Under the pieces are notes generated by a model that made no database searches, had not been told where the DNA came from, and saw nothing but the letters and a program-made list of their open reading frames with translations. Below are positions 51,830 to 59,848 of a stretch of 64,000 nt of DNA, piece after piece; position 1 is the first letter of the stretch, and each line of letters opens with the position of its first letter. The position numbers and the translations under genes are program-made. This DNA is from Polynucleobacter sp. TSB-Sco08W16 (GTDB lineage: Bacteria > Pseudomonadota > Gammaproteobacteria > Burkholderiales > Burkholderiaceae), in NCBI RefSeq assembly GCF_018687455.1, contig NZ_CP061291.1, forward strand, positions 1,240,001 to 1,304,000, read 5' to 3'.

Positions 51830-52029
51830 TAAGCCTGCCCCGCTGCACTCTGGCGTCGAATGCGCGCCATATAAATTTCGCTCTCTACCAATTCTTGGCA
51901 CTGCATACATTTATTGCAGATTGAGGCTTGCTCCCTCAACTCATCAATAGAATTGATTGAATGACTATCCAAATACTCACGTAGGTCAAGATCAAGGACC
52001 TCGTTACAGAGGCAAACTACTTCAGCCAT
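51829..52029 (-). CDS. BFD-like [2Fe-2S]-binding protein
   Basis: Protein of 66 residues. The four cysteines VVCLCNEV and CNKCMQC form the CxC...CxxC pattern of the BFD-like [2Fe-2S] domain. Bacterioferritin-associated ferredoxins help release iron from bacterioferritin, but this domain is also used elsewhere and no bacterioferritin gene is here. It heads the EEP-cls unit and diverges from tupBC. Confidence 0.82.
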   Translation of the reverse strand: MAEVVCLCNEVLDLDLREYLDSHSINSIDELREQASICNKCMQCQELVESEIYMARIRRQSAAGQA

Positions 52030-52049
52030 AGGTCAATAATTAAAGGGGT

Positions 52050-52066
52050 TGGTCTCATTAAGACCA
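52050..52066. promoter_or_regulatory. Dyad TGGTCT-N5-AGACCA between bfd-like gene and tupB
   Basis: A perfect 6-bp inverted repeat lies in the 67-bp divergent region upstream of tupB. It is a candidate regulator site; no factor can be named. Confidence 0.35.
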
Positions 52067-52096
52067 TTTTGCCATCGCCTTGATAGAATCGAATAC

Positions 52097-52792
52097 ATGT
52101 TGAACGCTTTTCAAGACGCCATCACCCTGCTTGCCCATTTAAATGGGGGTGTAATTGGGATCGTTCTTGTCTCACTCCAAGTCAGTCTGACGGCTTTGTT
52201 CTTTGGAACCCTTCTGGGATTGCCTATTGGAGCACTCCTAGCCACAGAGCAATTTAAGGGGAAAAAGACGATTATTGTGACCCTCAATACCTTAATGGGG
52301 GTGCCGACGGTGATTGTGGGTGTACTTATATACCTACTACTGTCTCGTACAGGCCCCCTAGGAGCTTGGGGCTGGCTATTTACCGTCAAGGGTATGATCC
52401 TTGCCCAAATCTTGCTTACCACCCCCTTAATTGCAGCCCTAAGCCGTCAGATTCTGGAAGACTCCTGGAAAATTCATAGGGATTCCTTTTTGAGTCTGCG
52501 TCTCCGTGCAATCTCTCGTTATAAATGGCTTATTTGGGACTGTCGCTTTTCCCTCACTATCGCCATACTTGCCGGTCTTGCCAGGGCTATTTCGGAGGTG
52601 GGCGCAGTAATGATTGTGGGTGGAAATATCGATCATTCCACCAGAACAATGACAACAGCCATTGCATTAGAAACCAGTAAGGGTGATTTACCCCTAGCAC
52701 TTGCTCTCGGAATTGTTTTGCTGGCAATCGTGCTAATCGCTAACATCATCACTTTTGTCGTTCGGCAGATTGCGGAGTACCGCTATGGTTAA
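52097..52792 (+). CDS. tupB: Tungstate ABC transporter permease TupB
   Basis: Inner-membrane permease of 231 residues with five to six helices. The family pattern is VSLQVSLTALFFGTLLGLPI, TLMGVPTVIVGVLIYLLLSR, LLTTPLIAALSRQI and the coupling-helix region GLARAISEVGAVMIVGGNID with the EAA-like Gly. I used ATG 52097; the in-frame extension upstream reads through the promoter. It overlaps tupC by eight bases. The matching receptor TupA is at 7.75 kb. Confidence 0.88.
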   Translation: MLNAFQDAITLLAHLNGGVIGIVLVSLQVSLTALFFGTLLGLPIGALLATEQFKGKKTIIVTLNTLMGVPTVIVGVLIYLLLSRTGPLGAWGWLFTVKGMILAQILLTTPLIAALSRQILEDSWKIHRDSFLSLRLRAISRYKWLIWDCRFSLTIAILAGLARAISEVGAVMIVGGNIDHSTRTMTTAIALETSKGDLPLALALGIVLLAIVLIANIITFVVRQIAEYRYG

Positions 52793-53504
52793 CTCTACCA
52801 ACAACGTACTAGAGCAATTTAGCAAGTTCATTGAACTCAAAAATATTACCGTTCAAAGTCATGGCAAAACAATCCTTAATATTCCCCATGCCATCATTCC
52901 AGCAGACCGCATTACGGCTTGCATAGGCCCCAATGGTGCTGGCAAGACCACCCTACTCAAACTTCTCAATGGCTTAATTGCACCAGACACAGGAAGCATC
53001 TCTTATTCTTTTACAGTAAAGACCGCCCTAGTCTTGCATCACACCCCCATGATCAAGGCATCAGCCAGAGCTAACCTGAGTTTAGTAAAAGATGTGGATA
53101 CTTCAATTACAACCAGTGATATTGAGCGAGTGATTGAACGCGTTGGATTGCAGTCTCTTGCTGCAAGTCCAGCACATAAATTATCAGCCGGAGAAAGACA
53201 GAAACTCTGTTTTGGTAGAGCGCTTTTGCAAAAACCCAATTTAGTCTTGTTAGATGAGCCCACTGCAAACCTTGACCCCAATGCAACCGAGCAAGTTGAA
53301 AAAATGATTCGCGAGTTCAATCAAGAAGGGTCTGATGTTATTTTTTCGTCTCATCAACTGGCGCAAGTACAAAGACTTGCGGAATATGTTCTCTTTATTG
53401 ACCAGGGCGAAATAAAAGAAAAAGGACCCGTAGGTCCCTTCTTTTCTAATCCACAAACAACTGCAGCAAAACGATACTTACAACAAGAGCTGCTAGTAGA
53501 CTAA
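52785..53504 (+). CDS. tupC: Tungstate ABC transporter ATP-binding protein TupC
   Basis: ABC ATPase of 239 residues from the ATG at 52785. The Walker A motif is GPNGAGKTT, the signature LSAGERQKLCFGRALL and the Walker B LVLLDEPTANLD; the H-loop histidine is in SSHQLAQVQ. Co-translated with tupB. The gene ends seven bases before the convergent formate dehydrogenase operon ends, so this metal importer lies next to an enzyme that needs Mo or W. Confidence 0.88.
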   Translation: MVNSTNNVLEQFSKFIELKNITVQSHGKTILNIPHAIIPADRITACIGPNGAGKTTLLKLLNGLIAPDTGSISYSFTVKTALVLHHTPMIKASARANLSLVKDVDTSITTSDIERVIERVGLQSLAASPAHKLSAGERQKLCFGRALLQKPNLVLLDEPTANLDPNATEQVEKMIREFNQEGSDVIFSSHQLAQVQRLAEYVLFIDQGEIKEKGPVGPFFSNPQTTAAKRYLQQELLVD

Positions 53505-53511
53505 TGCCGTC

Positions 53512-53799
53512 TTATTTAGCTGCGGGCGTCGCTGGAGCAGGAGCCGCAGCCGCTACTGGTGCCACAAAAGGTGGTGGCGCTACACATGCTGCTGGTGCTG
53601 GTGTACCAGCAACTTTAAATCGATCCGCTACGCGATTTTGCGCCTGGCAAAGTTGATAGGCAGAAACTTTATCGCCATAAGCTGTTTTAGCCTTAGCTAG
53701 ATCTGCAGCTGCTTGGGCCTCAGGACTTAATGGTGGCAATGTTGCAAAAGCAGCTCCACAAGTAAGTCCGCACAATACAAAAGCAATGATTTTTTTCAT
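53512..53799 (-). CDS. Small exported Ala/Pro-rich protein at the end of the fdh operon
   Basis: Protein of 95 residues from the ATG at 53799. The signal peptide ends near AAFATLPP. The mature part has two cysteines (QLCQAQN and AACVAPP) and an Ala/Pro/Val-rich tail. I recognise no family. It lies 10 bp after fdhC and is likely the last gene of the operon; a role in formate dehydrogenase assembly is possible only by position. Confidence 0.65.
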   Translation of the reverse strand: MKKIIAFVLCGLTCGAAFATLPPLSPEAQAAADLAKAKTAYGDKVSAYQLCQAQNRVADRFKVAGTPAPAACVAPPPFVAPVAAAAPAPATPAAK

Positions 53800-53809
53800 G
53801 GCTTTATCC

Positions 53810-54865
53810 TTATTTATTAACTTTGTTGTACCAAATTTCATGGTGCTCTTTAGCCCATGTAGCATCAACGTAACCAGTTTTCATGCCGTCGATTGAGCCC
53901 TGCATACCAATGGTACCGATATAAATATGGCCCATTGCCATGGTGGTCATCAAAATAGCGGCAGTGCTATGAATGATGTTGGCAATCTGCATTGTGCCGC
54001 GCAGATATTCAATCTGCATAAATGGCACGATCATGTCGAGCACAAAACCGGATGCTGAAATCACCAAGCCCAAGAAAGTCATACCAAACCAAAACCAGAA
54101 TTTTTCACCCATATTAAAAAAACCGGCTGGCACATGTTTACCACTGAACATGCCCCCAAAGGTCAGGAGCCACTCGAGATCACCCTTTTCAGGAATATTC
54201 TTTCCAACAAAGAGAATAAAGAAAATAACAATGCTCAGCGTGAATAATGGCCCAGAGAAATTGTGAATATTTTTACAGACAAATAGGAATGAACCGTAAG
54301 CCATTCCGCCCATTAAAGGCATTGCAAAATACTTACCGTACAAAATCATCAGGCCTGTAAATGCTAAGGCTATGAAGCTAAATGCCATGATCCAATGGAC
54401 TGCGCGGTCAAATCCGCTAAAGCGTTTAATCATGACACCTGATAATGGCTCATGCAATTTGACAGAACCCTTAAGGGTGTAAACCGCAATGATGCCGAAG
54501 AAAGCAATTGCCAATAACCAACCACCATAAACAGTAATCACGCCATTGCGAATCACTCGCCATGCTTGACCGGATCGTTGAATCAGAACACCAGCTTGCT
54601 TGTCGGGAATGCTGACGTAATTTTGCGGATCCGCATTGGGCATGATGAAGATAGATGGATTGGCAGGCTGAGATTGAGCCTGAGTTCCATTAGCCAAACT
54701 GTTGGGATTGGCTGGCACTGATGCCGGAGGAATGTCTACTCCGCTAGGAGAAGGCAATGGAGCCATCGGTGCGCGCTCCGCATAACTGATCCCGCCTGCT
54801 AAAGTCAGCGATAGACCAGCAGACAGTATCAAAGTACGCAGAACCTTAGAAAATGATCGTTTCAT
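53810..54865 (-). CDS. fdhC: Formate dehydrogenase gamma subunit (cytochrome b556)
   Basis: Inner-membrane di-heme b subunit of 351 residues that passes electrons from FdhB to quinone. A signal-like leader ends near GISYAERAP, followed by a Pro/Asn-rich periplasmic part of about 70 residues, one helix, then the four-helix cytochrome core with heme histidines in DRAVHWIMAF, KNIHNFSGPLF and IIHSTAAILMTTMAMGHIY. The ATG at 54865 is favoured over an ATG six bases upstream because AAGGA is better spaced. E. coli FdnI lacks the long N-terminal extension. Confidence 0.9.
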   Translation of the reverse strand: MKRSFSKVLRTLILSAGLSLTLAGGISYAERAPMAPLPSPSGVDIPPASVPANPNSLANGTQAQSQPANPSIFIMPNADPQNYVSIPDKQAGVLIQRSGQAWRVIRNGVITVYGGWLLAIAFFGIIAVYTLKGSVKLHEPLSGVMIKRFSGFDRAVHWIMAFSFIALAFTGLMILYGKYFAMPLMGGMAYGSFLFVCKNIHNFSGPLFTLSIVIFFILFVGKNIPEKGDLEWLLTFGGMFSGKHVPAGFFNMGEKFWFWFGMTFLGLVISASGFVLDMIVPFMQIEYLRGTMQIANIIHSTAAILMTTMAMGHIYIGTIGMQGSIDGMKTGYVDATWAKEHHEIWYNKVNK

Positions 54866-54912
54866 ACACATGTCCTTAAACGTTTTCGTTTTATTTATTG
54901 TTGTTTAGTTGA

Positions 54913-55149
54913 TCACTTGATGCGACTGTATTCATTCTGACCCTGATTGCGCTTATTGATTGCCTCAGTCCAGCTGACTTGATTACCAGGGGTCCATCCT
55001 TTGGTCATAAAGCCATTATTAGCGCCCATATAAGGAGCAACATCGGGACGCTTAGCGGCCTTAGCTGCAATTTCTGGTGGCTCTGAACAAGCAGTCAATA
55101 TAGTTGCAGCGGCAAAACATAAACCAAGAGTTCTGAAATAGGCTTTCAT
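54913..55149 (-). CDS. Small lipoprotein in the fdh operon
   Basis: Protein of 78 residues with a lipobox LTAC, so the mature protein starts at Cys-Ser. The mature part contains PEIAAKAAKRPDVAPYMGAN, then GWTPGNQVSWTEAINKRNQG, and has no further cysteine. It starts on the last base of the fdhB stop (TAATG), so it is translated together with fdhB. The function is unknown; its position between fdhB and fdhC suggests a periplasmic accessory of the complex. Confidence 0.78.
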   Translation of the reverse strand: MKAYFRTLGLCFAAATILTACSEPPEIAAKAAKRPDVAPYMGANNGFMTKGWTPGNQVSWTEAINKRNQGQNEYSRIK

Positions 55150-55805
55150 TATTTAGCTCCTGGAATTTTGTCAGCGGGTGTCGGCGTTGGCGTTGGGGTA
55201 TCAGGACCACCATAAGCAGTTGTCCAACCAAAGGCCTTGGAGCCAGGGTAATGGCCGTTCTTCTCACGAGTAGCTACGCGGTTGTTAAAGATGCCGGCGA
55301 TGATGTCGCTATCTCCACCAATCAAGGCCTTAGTTGAGCACATCTCAGCACAGATTGGTAACTTACCTTCTGCCAAGCGATTGCGACCATACTTCTCGAA
55401 CTCGGCAACGCTACCGTTCTCCTCAGGACCACCGCTACAGAATGTACATTTGTCCATTTTGCTGCGTGAACCAAAAGCACCTTTACTCAAAAACTGTGGC
55501 GCACCAAATGGGCAAGCAAAGGAGCAGTATCCACAACCGATACAAATATCTTTGTCATGCAAAACAACACCTTCATCGGTGCGATAGAAGCAATCTACTG
55601 GGCATACAGCCATACAAGGTGCATCGGTACAGTGCATACAAGCGACTGATATTGATTTTTCCTGGCCGATGATGCCATCATTCACGGTAACAACACGGCG
55701 GCGATTTACACCCCAAGGTACTTCGTTTTCATTCTTACAGGCAGTGACACAACCGTTGCACTCAATGCAGCGTTCTGTGTCGCAAATAAATTTCATTCTT
55801 GCCAT
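55149..55805 (-). CDS. fdhB: Formate dehydrogenase beta subunit (iron-sulfur)
   Basis: Electron-transfer subunit of 218 residues with four [4Fe-4S] motifs: CIECNGCVTACKNE, CMHCTDAPCMAVCPVDC, CIGCGYCSFACPFGAP and CTFCSGGP...CAEMC. It has no C-terminal transmembrane anchor, unlike FdnH, and ends in a Thr/Pro repeat (PDTPTPTPTPADKIPGAK). It should ride through the Tat system with FdhA and dock on FdhC. It starts 27 bp after fdhA. Confidence 0.93.
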   Translation of the reverse strand: MARMKFICDTERCIECNGCVTACKNENEVPWGVNRRRVVTVNDGIIGQEKSISVACMHCTDAPCMAVCPVDCFYRTDEGVVLHDKDICIGCGYCSFACPFGAPQFLSKGAFGSRSKMDKCTFCSGGPEENGSVAEFEKYGRNRLAEGKLPICAEMCSTKALIGGDSDIIAGIFNNRVATREKNGHYPGSKAFGWTTAYGGPDTPTPTPTPADKIPGAK

Positions 55806-55832
55806 AGCGTTCTCCTGACTTTATTTTTTGAC

Positions 55833-58811
55833 TTAGGCAAATTTTTCGATTTGGCACATGGTGGTCTTGGTCTCTTGCATCATCGTGACCATGTCATAAC
55901 CATAAGTAGTTGCCGTATTGACCGCTTCACCTTGAACTACTGGTGCGGCGCCCTCTGGGTAATACTTACGGATGTTTTCACCTTGCCACCAACCAGCGAA
56001 GTGGAATGGCACAAAAGCGGTTCCTTGATCAACGCGCTCTGTTACCAACGCGCGCACTTTAATCTTGGCTCCAGTTGGTGACTTGACCCAAACATAATCC
56101 CAGTGAGCGATGCCACGATCAGCAGCTGCCTTGGGGTTGATCTCTACAAAGTTCTCTTGTTGTAGCTCAGCCAACCATGGGTTAGAACGAGTCTCATCAC
56201 CACCACCCTCGTACTCAACCAAACGACCAGAGGTCAAGATGATCGGGAACTTCTCATAAAGCTTGTTATTCAAGTTTTGATCTTGAACAGTCTTATAGAG
56301 CGTTGGTAAGCGCCAGAAATTCTTCTTGTCAGCAATCGTTGGGTACTTACGCATCATTGGTGCGTTTGTACTGTAAAGCGCTTCACGGTGAATTGGAATT
56401 GGATCCGGGAAGTTCCAGACAATTGCACGTGCTTTAGCGTTACCAAATGGATGGCAACCGTTTTTCATAACTACACGTTGAATACCACCAGACAAGTCTG
56501 TCTTCCAGTTCTTGCCTTCAGCGAGCTTCTTCTCATCGTCGGTTAACTGATCCCACCAACCCAACTTCTTAACCAAGACGTGATCAAACTCTGGGTAACC
56601 AGTAGTGATCGCAGAACCTTTGGAATACGAACCATCGGCTGCAAGCAAGCTCACGCCTTCACGTTCAACACCAAAGTTGGCACGGAAATTACCACCACCT
56701 TCCATCACACTCTTACTGGTGTCATAGAGATTTGGTGAACCAGGGTGCTTGATTGCAGCTGTACCATAACAAGGCCAAGGCAATCCATAGTAGTCACCAG
56801 TGGTGTCATAACCAGTTACTGGATCAACACCGCCACGGGACTTCAAGGTCTTCGGATCGAATGTAGCAACCATTCTCATATGAGCCTTGAGACGCTCTGG
56901 TGTTTGACCGGTGTAGCCAATAGTCCACATACCGCGATTAATTTCGCGCAAGATATCTTCAATCTGTGGTTCGCGCCATTGCTTGCCAGCAAATTTTGAA
57001 TTGAGCATCTTGTAATTCTTTGACAGCTCTTCACCAAAACCTAGGCGATCTGCAAAAGCTTGCATGAGCACGTGGTCAGGCACGGACTCGAATAATGGAT
57101 CGATTACTTTCTCGCGCCACTGTAATGAGCGGTTTGATGCTGTAGCAGATCCGCAGGTCTCAAACTGAGTTGTGGCTGGCAACAAGTAAACATTGCGATT
57201 CTTATTTACAACATCACCTTCTGCAGCAGGCATTGCTGCCATCGCTGCAGTTGCGCTTGGGAATGGATCAACCACCACTAAGAGATCCAATTTATTCATG
57301 GCGCGCTTCATATCGAGACCGCGCGTTTGTGAGTTCGGTGCATGACCCCAGAAGAACAGACCTTTCACATTGGTCTGCTGATCAATCATGTCGTTCTTCT
57401 CAAGAACTGCATCAACCCAACGGGAAACCGTAGTACCGGACTTCTCCATCATGTCAGGGGCATAGCGACCCTTGATCCAATCGTAATCAACACCCCAAAT
57501 CGCTGCGAAGTGCTTCCAAGCGCCAGCAGCCAAGCCATAGTAGCCAGGCAATGAGTCTGGGTTAGGGCCTACGTCCGTTGCACCTTGAACGTTATCGTGA
57601 CCACGGAAAATATTAGTGCCACCGCCAGACTTACCGATGTTACCTAAGGCTAATTGCAAAATACATGATGCGCGCACAATCGCATTACCGGTGGTGTGCT
57701 GAGTTTGACCCATACACCAAACCACTGTACTTGGACGATTCATCGCCATTGTTTTAGCGACTTGATAAACCTGAGCCTCAGGAACTCCACAAGCCTCTTC
57801 AACGGCAGCAGGAGTCCATTTTTCCATCACCTCTTTACGGATTTCATCCATTCCGTAAACGCGATCATTGATGTACTTCTTATCTTCCCAGCCATTCTTA
57901 AAGATGTGATACAGAACGCCAAATAAAAATGGGATGTCGCTTCCAGAACGGATACGGACATACTGGTCAGACTTAGCAGCGGTACGGGTATAACGTGGAT
58001 CAACTACGATCACCTTGCAACCATTTTCTTTTGCATGCAACAACATCAACATCGATACTGGATGAGCTTCAGCTGCATTTGATCCAATGTACAAAGCTGC
58101 CTTGGCATTCATCATGTCGTTATAGCTATTGGTCATCGCACCATAACCCCAGGTGTTGGCTACACCAGCAACTGTGGTCGAGTGACAAATACGAGCCTGA
58201 TGGTCTGTATTGTTTGTACCAAAGAAAGAAACCCACTTACGCAGTAAGTAGGCCTGTTCGTTGTTGTGCTTAGATGATCCAATGAAGAACATTGCATCCG
58301 GAGAGTAACGCTCTCGAATGCCCTTCATCTGTGCAGTAATCTCAGTTAAGGCTTGATCCCAAGAAATACGTTGGTACTTTCCATCAACCAACTTCATTGG
58401 GTAACGCAAACGGTAGTCCCCATGACCATGCTCGCGCAAGGCTGCACCTTTGGCGCAATGCGCGCCCATATTAATCGGGGAATCAAATACTGGATCTTGG
58501 CGAACCCATACGCCATTCTCAACAGTGGCATCAACAGCGCAACCTACTGAACAGTGGGTACAAATGGATCTTTTAACCTCGATCTTGCCTTTACCATCCA
58601 ACATTGCCTTGCTTGGTTCCGCTACTGCTTTTTGCACCAAGCTTAATTGACTGGCAGCGATACCGGCACCAACACCTACACCAGAACGTTTTAAAAATGT
58701 TCGGCGATCCATTGTTGGCACAGCAGCTTTTAAACCACGCGATAAGCTACCAATCAAATGTGATGTGGAGCGACTGCTTTGTGGGGTATTGGATTTACGA
58801 GTCAGACTCAT
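55833..58811 (-). CDS. fdhA: Formate dehydrogenase catalytic (alpha) subunit, Mo/W-bis-MGD, cysteine type
   Basis: Periplasmic formate oxidase subunit of 992 residues. The Tat signal DRRTFLKRSG lies at residues 35-44 after an unusually long n-region. The [4Fe-4S] site is CTHCSVGC (84-91) plus Cys119. The active site reads HQARICHSTTVAG with Cys209-His210, so cysteine replaces selenocysteine. Segments GSDIPFLFGVLYHIFKNG and the C-terminal VERVDQ-like molybdopterin domain complete the fold. Next to tupBC, it could use tungsten or molybdenum; sequence cannot tell. Confidence 0.95.
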   Translation of the reverse strand: MSLTRKSNTPQSSRSTSHLIGSLSRGLKAAVPTMDRRTFLKRSGVGVGAGIAASQLSLVQKAVAEPSKAMLDGKGKIEVKRSICTHCSVGCAVDATVENGVWVRQDPVFDSPINMGAHCAKGAALREHGHGDYRLRYPMKLVDGKYQRISWDQALTEITAQMKGIRERYSPDAMFFIGSSKHNNEQAYLLRKWVSFFGTNNTDHQARICHSTTVAGVANTWGYGAMTNSYNDMMNAKAALYIGSNAAEAHPVSMLMLLHAKENGCKVIVVDPRYTRTAAKSDQYVRIRSGSDIPFLFGVLYHIFKNGWEDKKYINDRVYGMDEIRKEVMEKWTPAAVEEACGVPEAQVYQVAKTMAMNRPSTVVWCMGQTQHTTGNAIVRASCILQLALGNIGKSGGGTNIFRGHDNVQGATDVGPNPDSLPGYYGLAAGAWKHFAAIWGVDYDWIKGRYAPDMMEKSGTTVSRWVDAVLEKNDMIDQQTNVKGLFFWGHAPNSQTRGLDMKRAMNKLDLLVVVDPFPSATAAMAAMPAAEGDVVNKNRNVYLLPATTQFETCGSATASNRSLQWREKVIDPLFESVPDHVLMQAFADRLGFGEELSKNYKMLNSKFAGKQWREPQIEDILREINRGMWTIGYTGQTPERLKAHMRMVATFDPKTLKSRGGVDPVTGYDTTGDYYGLPWPCYGTAAIKHPGSPNLYDTSKSVMEGGGNFRANFGVEREGVSLLAADGSYSKGSAITTGYPEFDHVLVKKLGWWDQLTDDEKKLAEGKNWKTDLSGGIQRVVMKNGCHPFGNAKARAIVWNFPDPIPIHREALYSTNAPMMRKYPTIADKKNFWRLPTLYKTVQDQNLNNKLYEKFPIILTSGRLVEYEGGGDETRSNPWLAELQQENFVEINPKAAADRGIAHWDYVWVKSPTGAKIKVRALVTERVDQGTAFVPFHFAGWWQGENIRKYYPEGAAPVVQGEAVNTATTYGYDMVTMMQETKTTMCQIEKFA

Positions 58812-58878
58812 ATGTTGTCCCTGAGAAAGTTTTTTTATTTATGTAGAGCAGTTAATCAATATTGGGTAATCGAAGCAT

Positions 58879-59100
58879 TTAAAGCATGGTGCTCTCGTAG
58901 TACTTGCGCATGTGGGCTGTCATCGTTTTGCTATCACCCTTCTCTTTAACCGCACTGCCAATTTCTTGAATGACGGCTTTGCCAACAGGAGTTTGAGAGA
59001 TGGCTGCAACAGCGCCAACTGCGACGCCTGCACCAATAAAGAACTTGCGACGTGAAGGCTTAGTTTCTTCGCTTGCGGCTGCTTTAGTTTTAGTGTTCAT
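58879..59100 (-). CDS. Formate dehydrogenase-region Tat target protein (TIGR02811 type)
   Basis: Protein of 73 residues with a twin-arginine motif SRRKFFIGAGVAVGAV at about residues 16-31 and a short mature part ending MTAHMRKYYESTML. Such small Tat proteins are regularly found just before fdhA in proteobacteria and are known as formate dehydrogenase region Tat targets; their job is unknown. AGGAG at good spacing precedes the ATG at 59100. An FNR-like dyad lies 24 bases upstream. Confidence 0.85.
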   Translation of the reverse strand: MNTKTKAAASEETKPSRRKFFIGAGVAVGAVAAISQTPVGKAVIQEIGSAVKEKGDSKTMTAHMRKYYESTML

Positions 59101-59123
59101 GGCATGCTCCTACATGGTTATTC

Positions 59124-59137
59124 TTGATTGCGATCAA
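59124..59137. promoter_or_regulatory. FNR/ANR-like dyad TTGAT-TGCG-ATCAA
   Basis: Perfect match to the FNR-family consensus TTGATnnnnATCAA, upstream of the fdh structural genes. Its near end is only 23 bases from the start codon, so classic activation from -41.5 does not fit; it may repress or lie over the promoter. Confidence 0.6.
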
Positions 59138-59177
59138 GTTTAATCTTTTATTGCACTTTTGACATATTGGCTTAACA

Positions 59178-59194
59178 AGGTGGTGATACCACCT
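59178..59194. terminator. Hairpin between torD-like gene and fdh structural genes, weak terminator
   Basis: Perfect 7-bp stem AGGTGGT / ACCACCT with a 3-base loop. Read on the minus strand it is followed by TTGTT, a poor T-tract. It could trim or attenuate transcription from the accessory genes into the structural genes. Confidence 0.45.
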
Positions 59195-59215
59195 CATTTC
59201 TGTTGCAGCGCAACA

Positions 59216-59848
59216 TTAAATCATGTCAAAGCCTTGACCTTCAATTGCCAAGAATTCTCGGGTCAGCGCGGCAATTGGGCGGTAAAGATGCATCTCTGGA
59301 ATGCCTTCAATGGCATCACATAACTCGTCATACCAAGGACGAATGTGCTCATTGAAAAAAACCCTTTGGTTTGTAAGGTTTGATACCCCTACATCGTCTC
59401 CAGCAATCAGATAGCGCATGACTTCACAAAGAGCTGAAATATGGTCCTCAGTCTCGGTCACTTCATCAGCTGACTCAAGCTCAAACTCTTCTAAAGCCTT
59501 GCGAATATTGACCAACGGCCTTTCATTCAGGTGTCCTGCCATATAAAACGATCCATTCAAAACCACATTCGGCTTACCAACACTAATGAAATTGAGATCG
59601 AATTCTTCGTGCCAAGCTTTTGCTGGATTATTTTTAGCAACTTCTACAACATCCATCCAGACTTTAGCTAACGGTGCCTCATTTGCCGTATCTTGTTGAT
59701 CAGCGGTAGCGGCAATTTGATCCAATAACTCTTGGTCTGGTGGCAGATGAAAAAATCGGGCGATTAAACCATAGAGGTCTGCTCTAGCTAAATCCTCAGG
59801 CAAACCTACATCACCTACTTCGGTTGATACATTTTCTTTTGTACTCAT
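59216..59848 (-). CDS. TorD/DmsD-family molybdoenzyme chaperone
   Basis: Cytosolic chaperone of 210 residues from the ATG at 59848 (ATGA overlap with the polyferredoxin gene). The family segments are DLARADLYGLIARFFHLPPD at the start and the central WHEEFDLNFISVGKPNVVLNGSFYMAGHLNER. Such proteins bind the Tat leader of molybdoenzymes and hold them until the cofactor is inserted. Its partner is almost certainly FdhA, encoded 400 bp downstream. Confidence 0.87.
   Translation of the reverse strand: MSTKENVSTEVGDVGLPEDLARADLYGLIARFFHLPPDQELLDQIAATADQQDTANEAPLAKVWMDVVEVAKNNPAKAWHEEFDLNFISVGKPNVVLNGSFYMAGHLNERPLVNIRKALEEFELESADEVTETEDHISALCEVMRYLIAGDDVGVSNLTNQRVFFNEHIRPWYDELCDAIEGIPEMHLYRPIAALTREFLAIEGQGFDMI

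Noticed and set aside
55833..58811. Selenocysteine in formate dehydrogenase, suggested by the presence of selD
   Set aside because: The catalytic position is an ordinary cysteine codon in ARICHSTTVAG and the frame has no internal TGA.
55851..58846. Several plus-strand open frames opposite fdhA
   Set aside because: All are antisense to the 992-residue catalytic subunit and have no recognisable domain or promoter; they reflect its codon bias.
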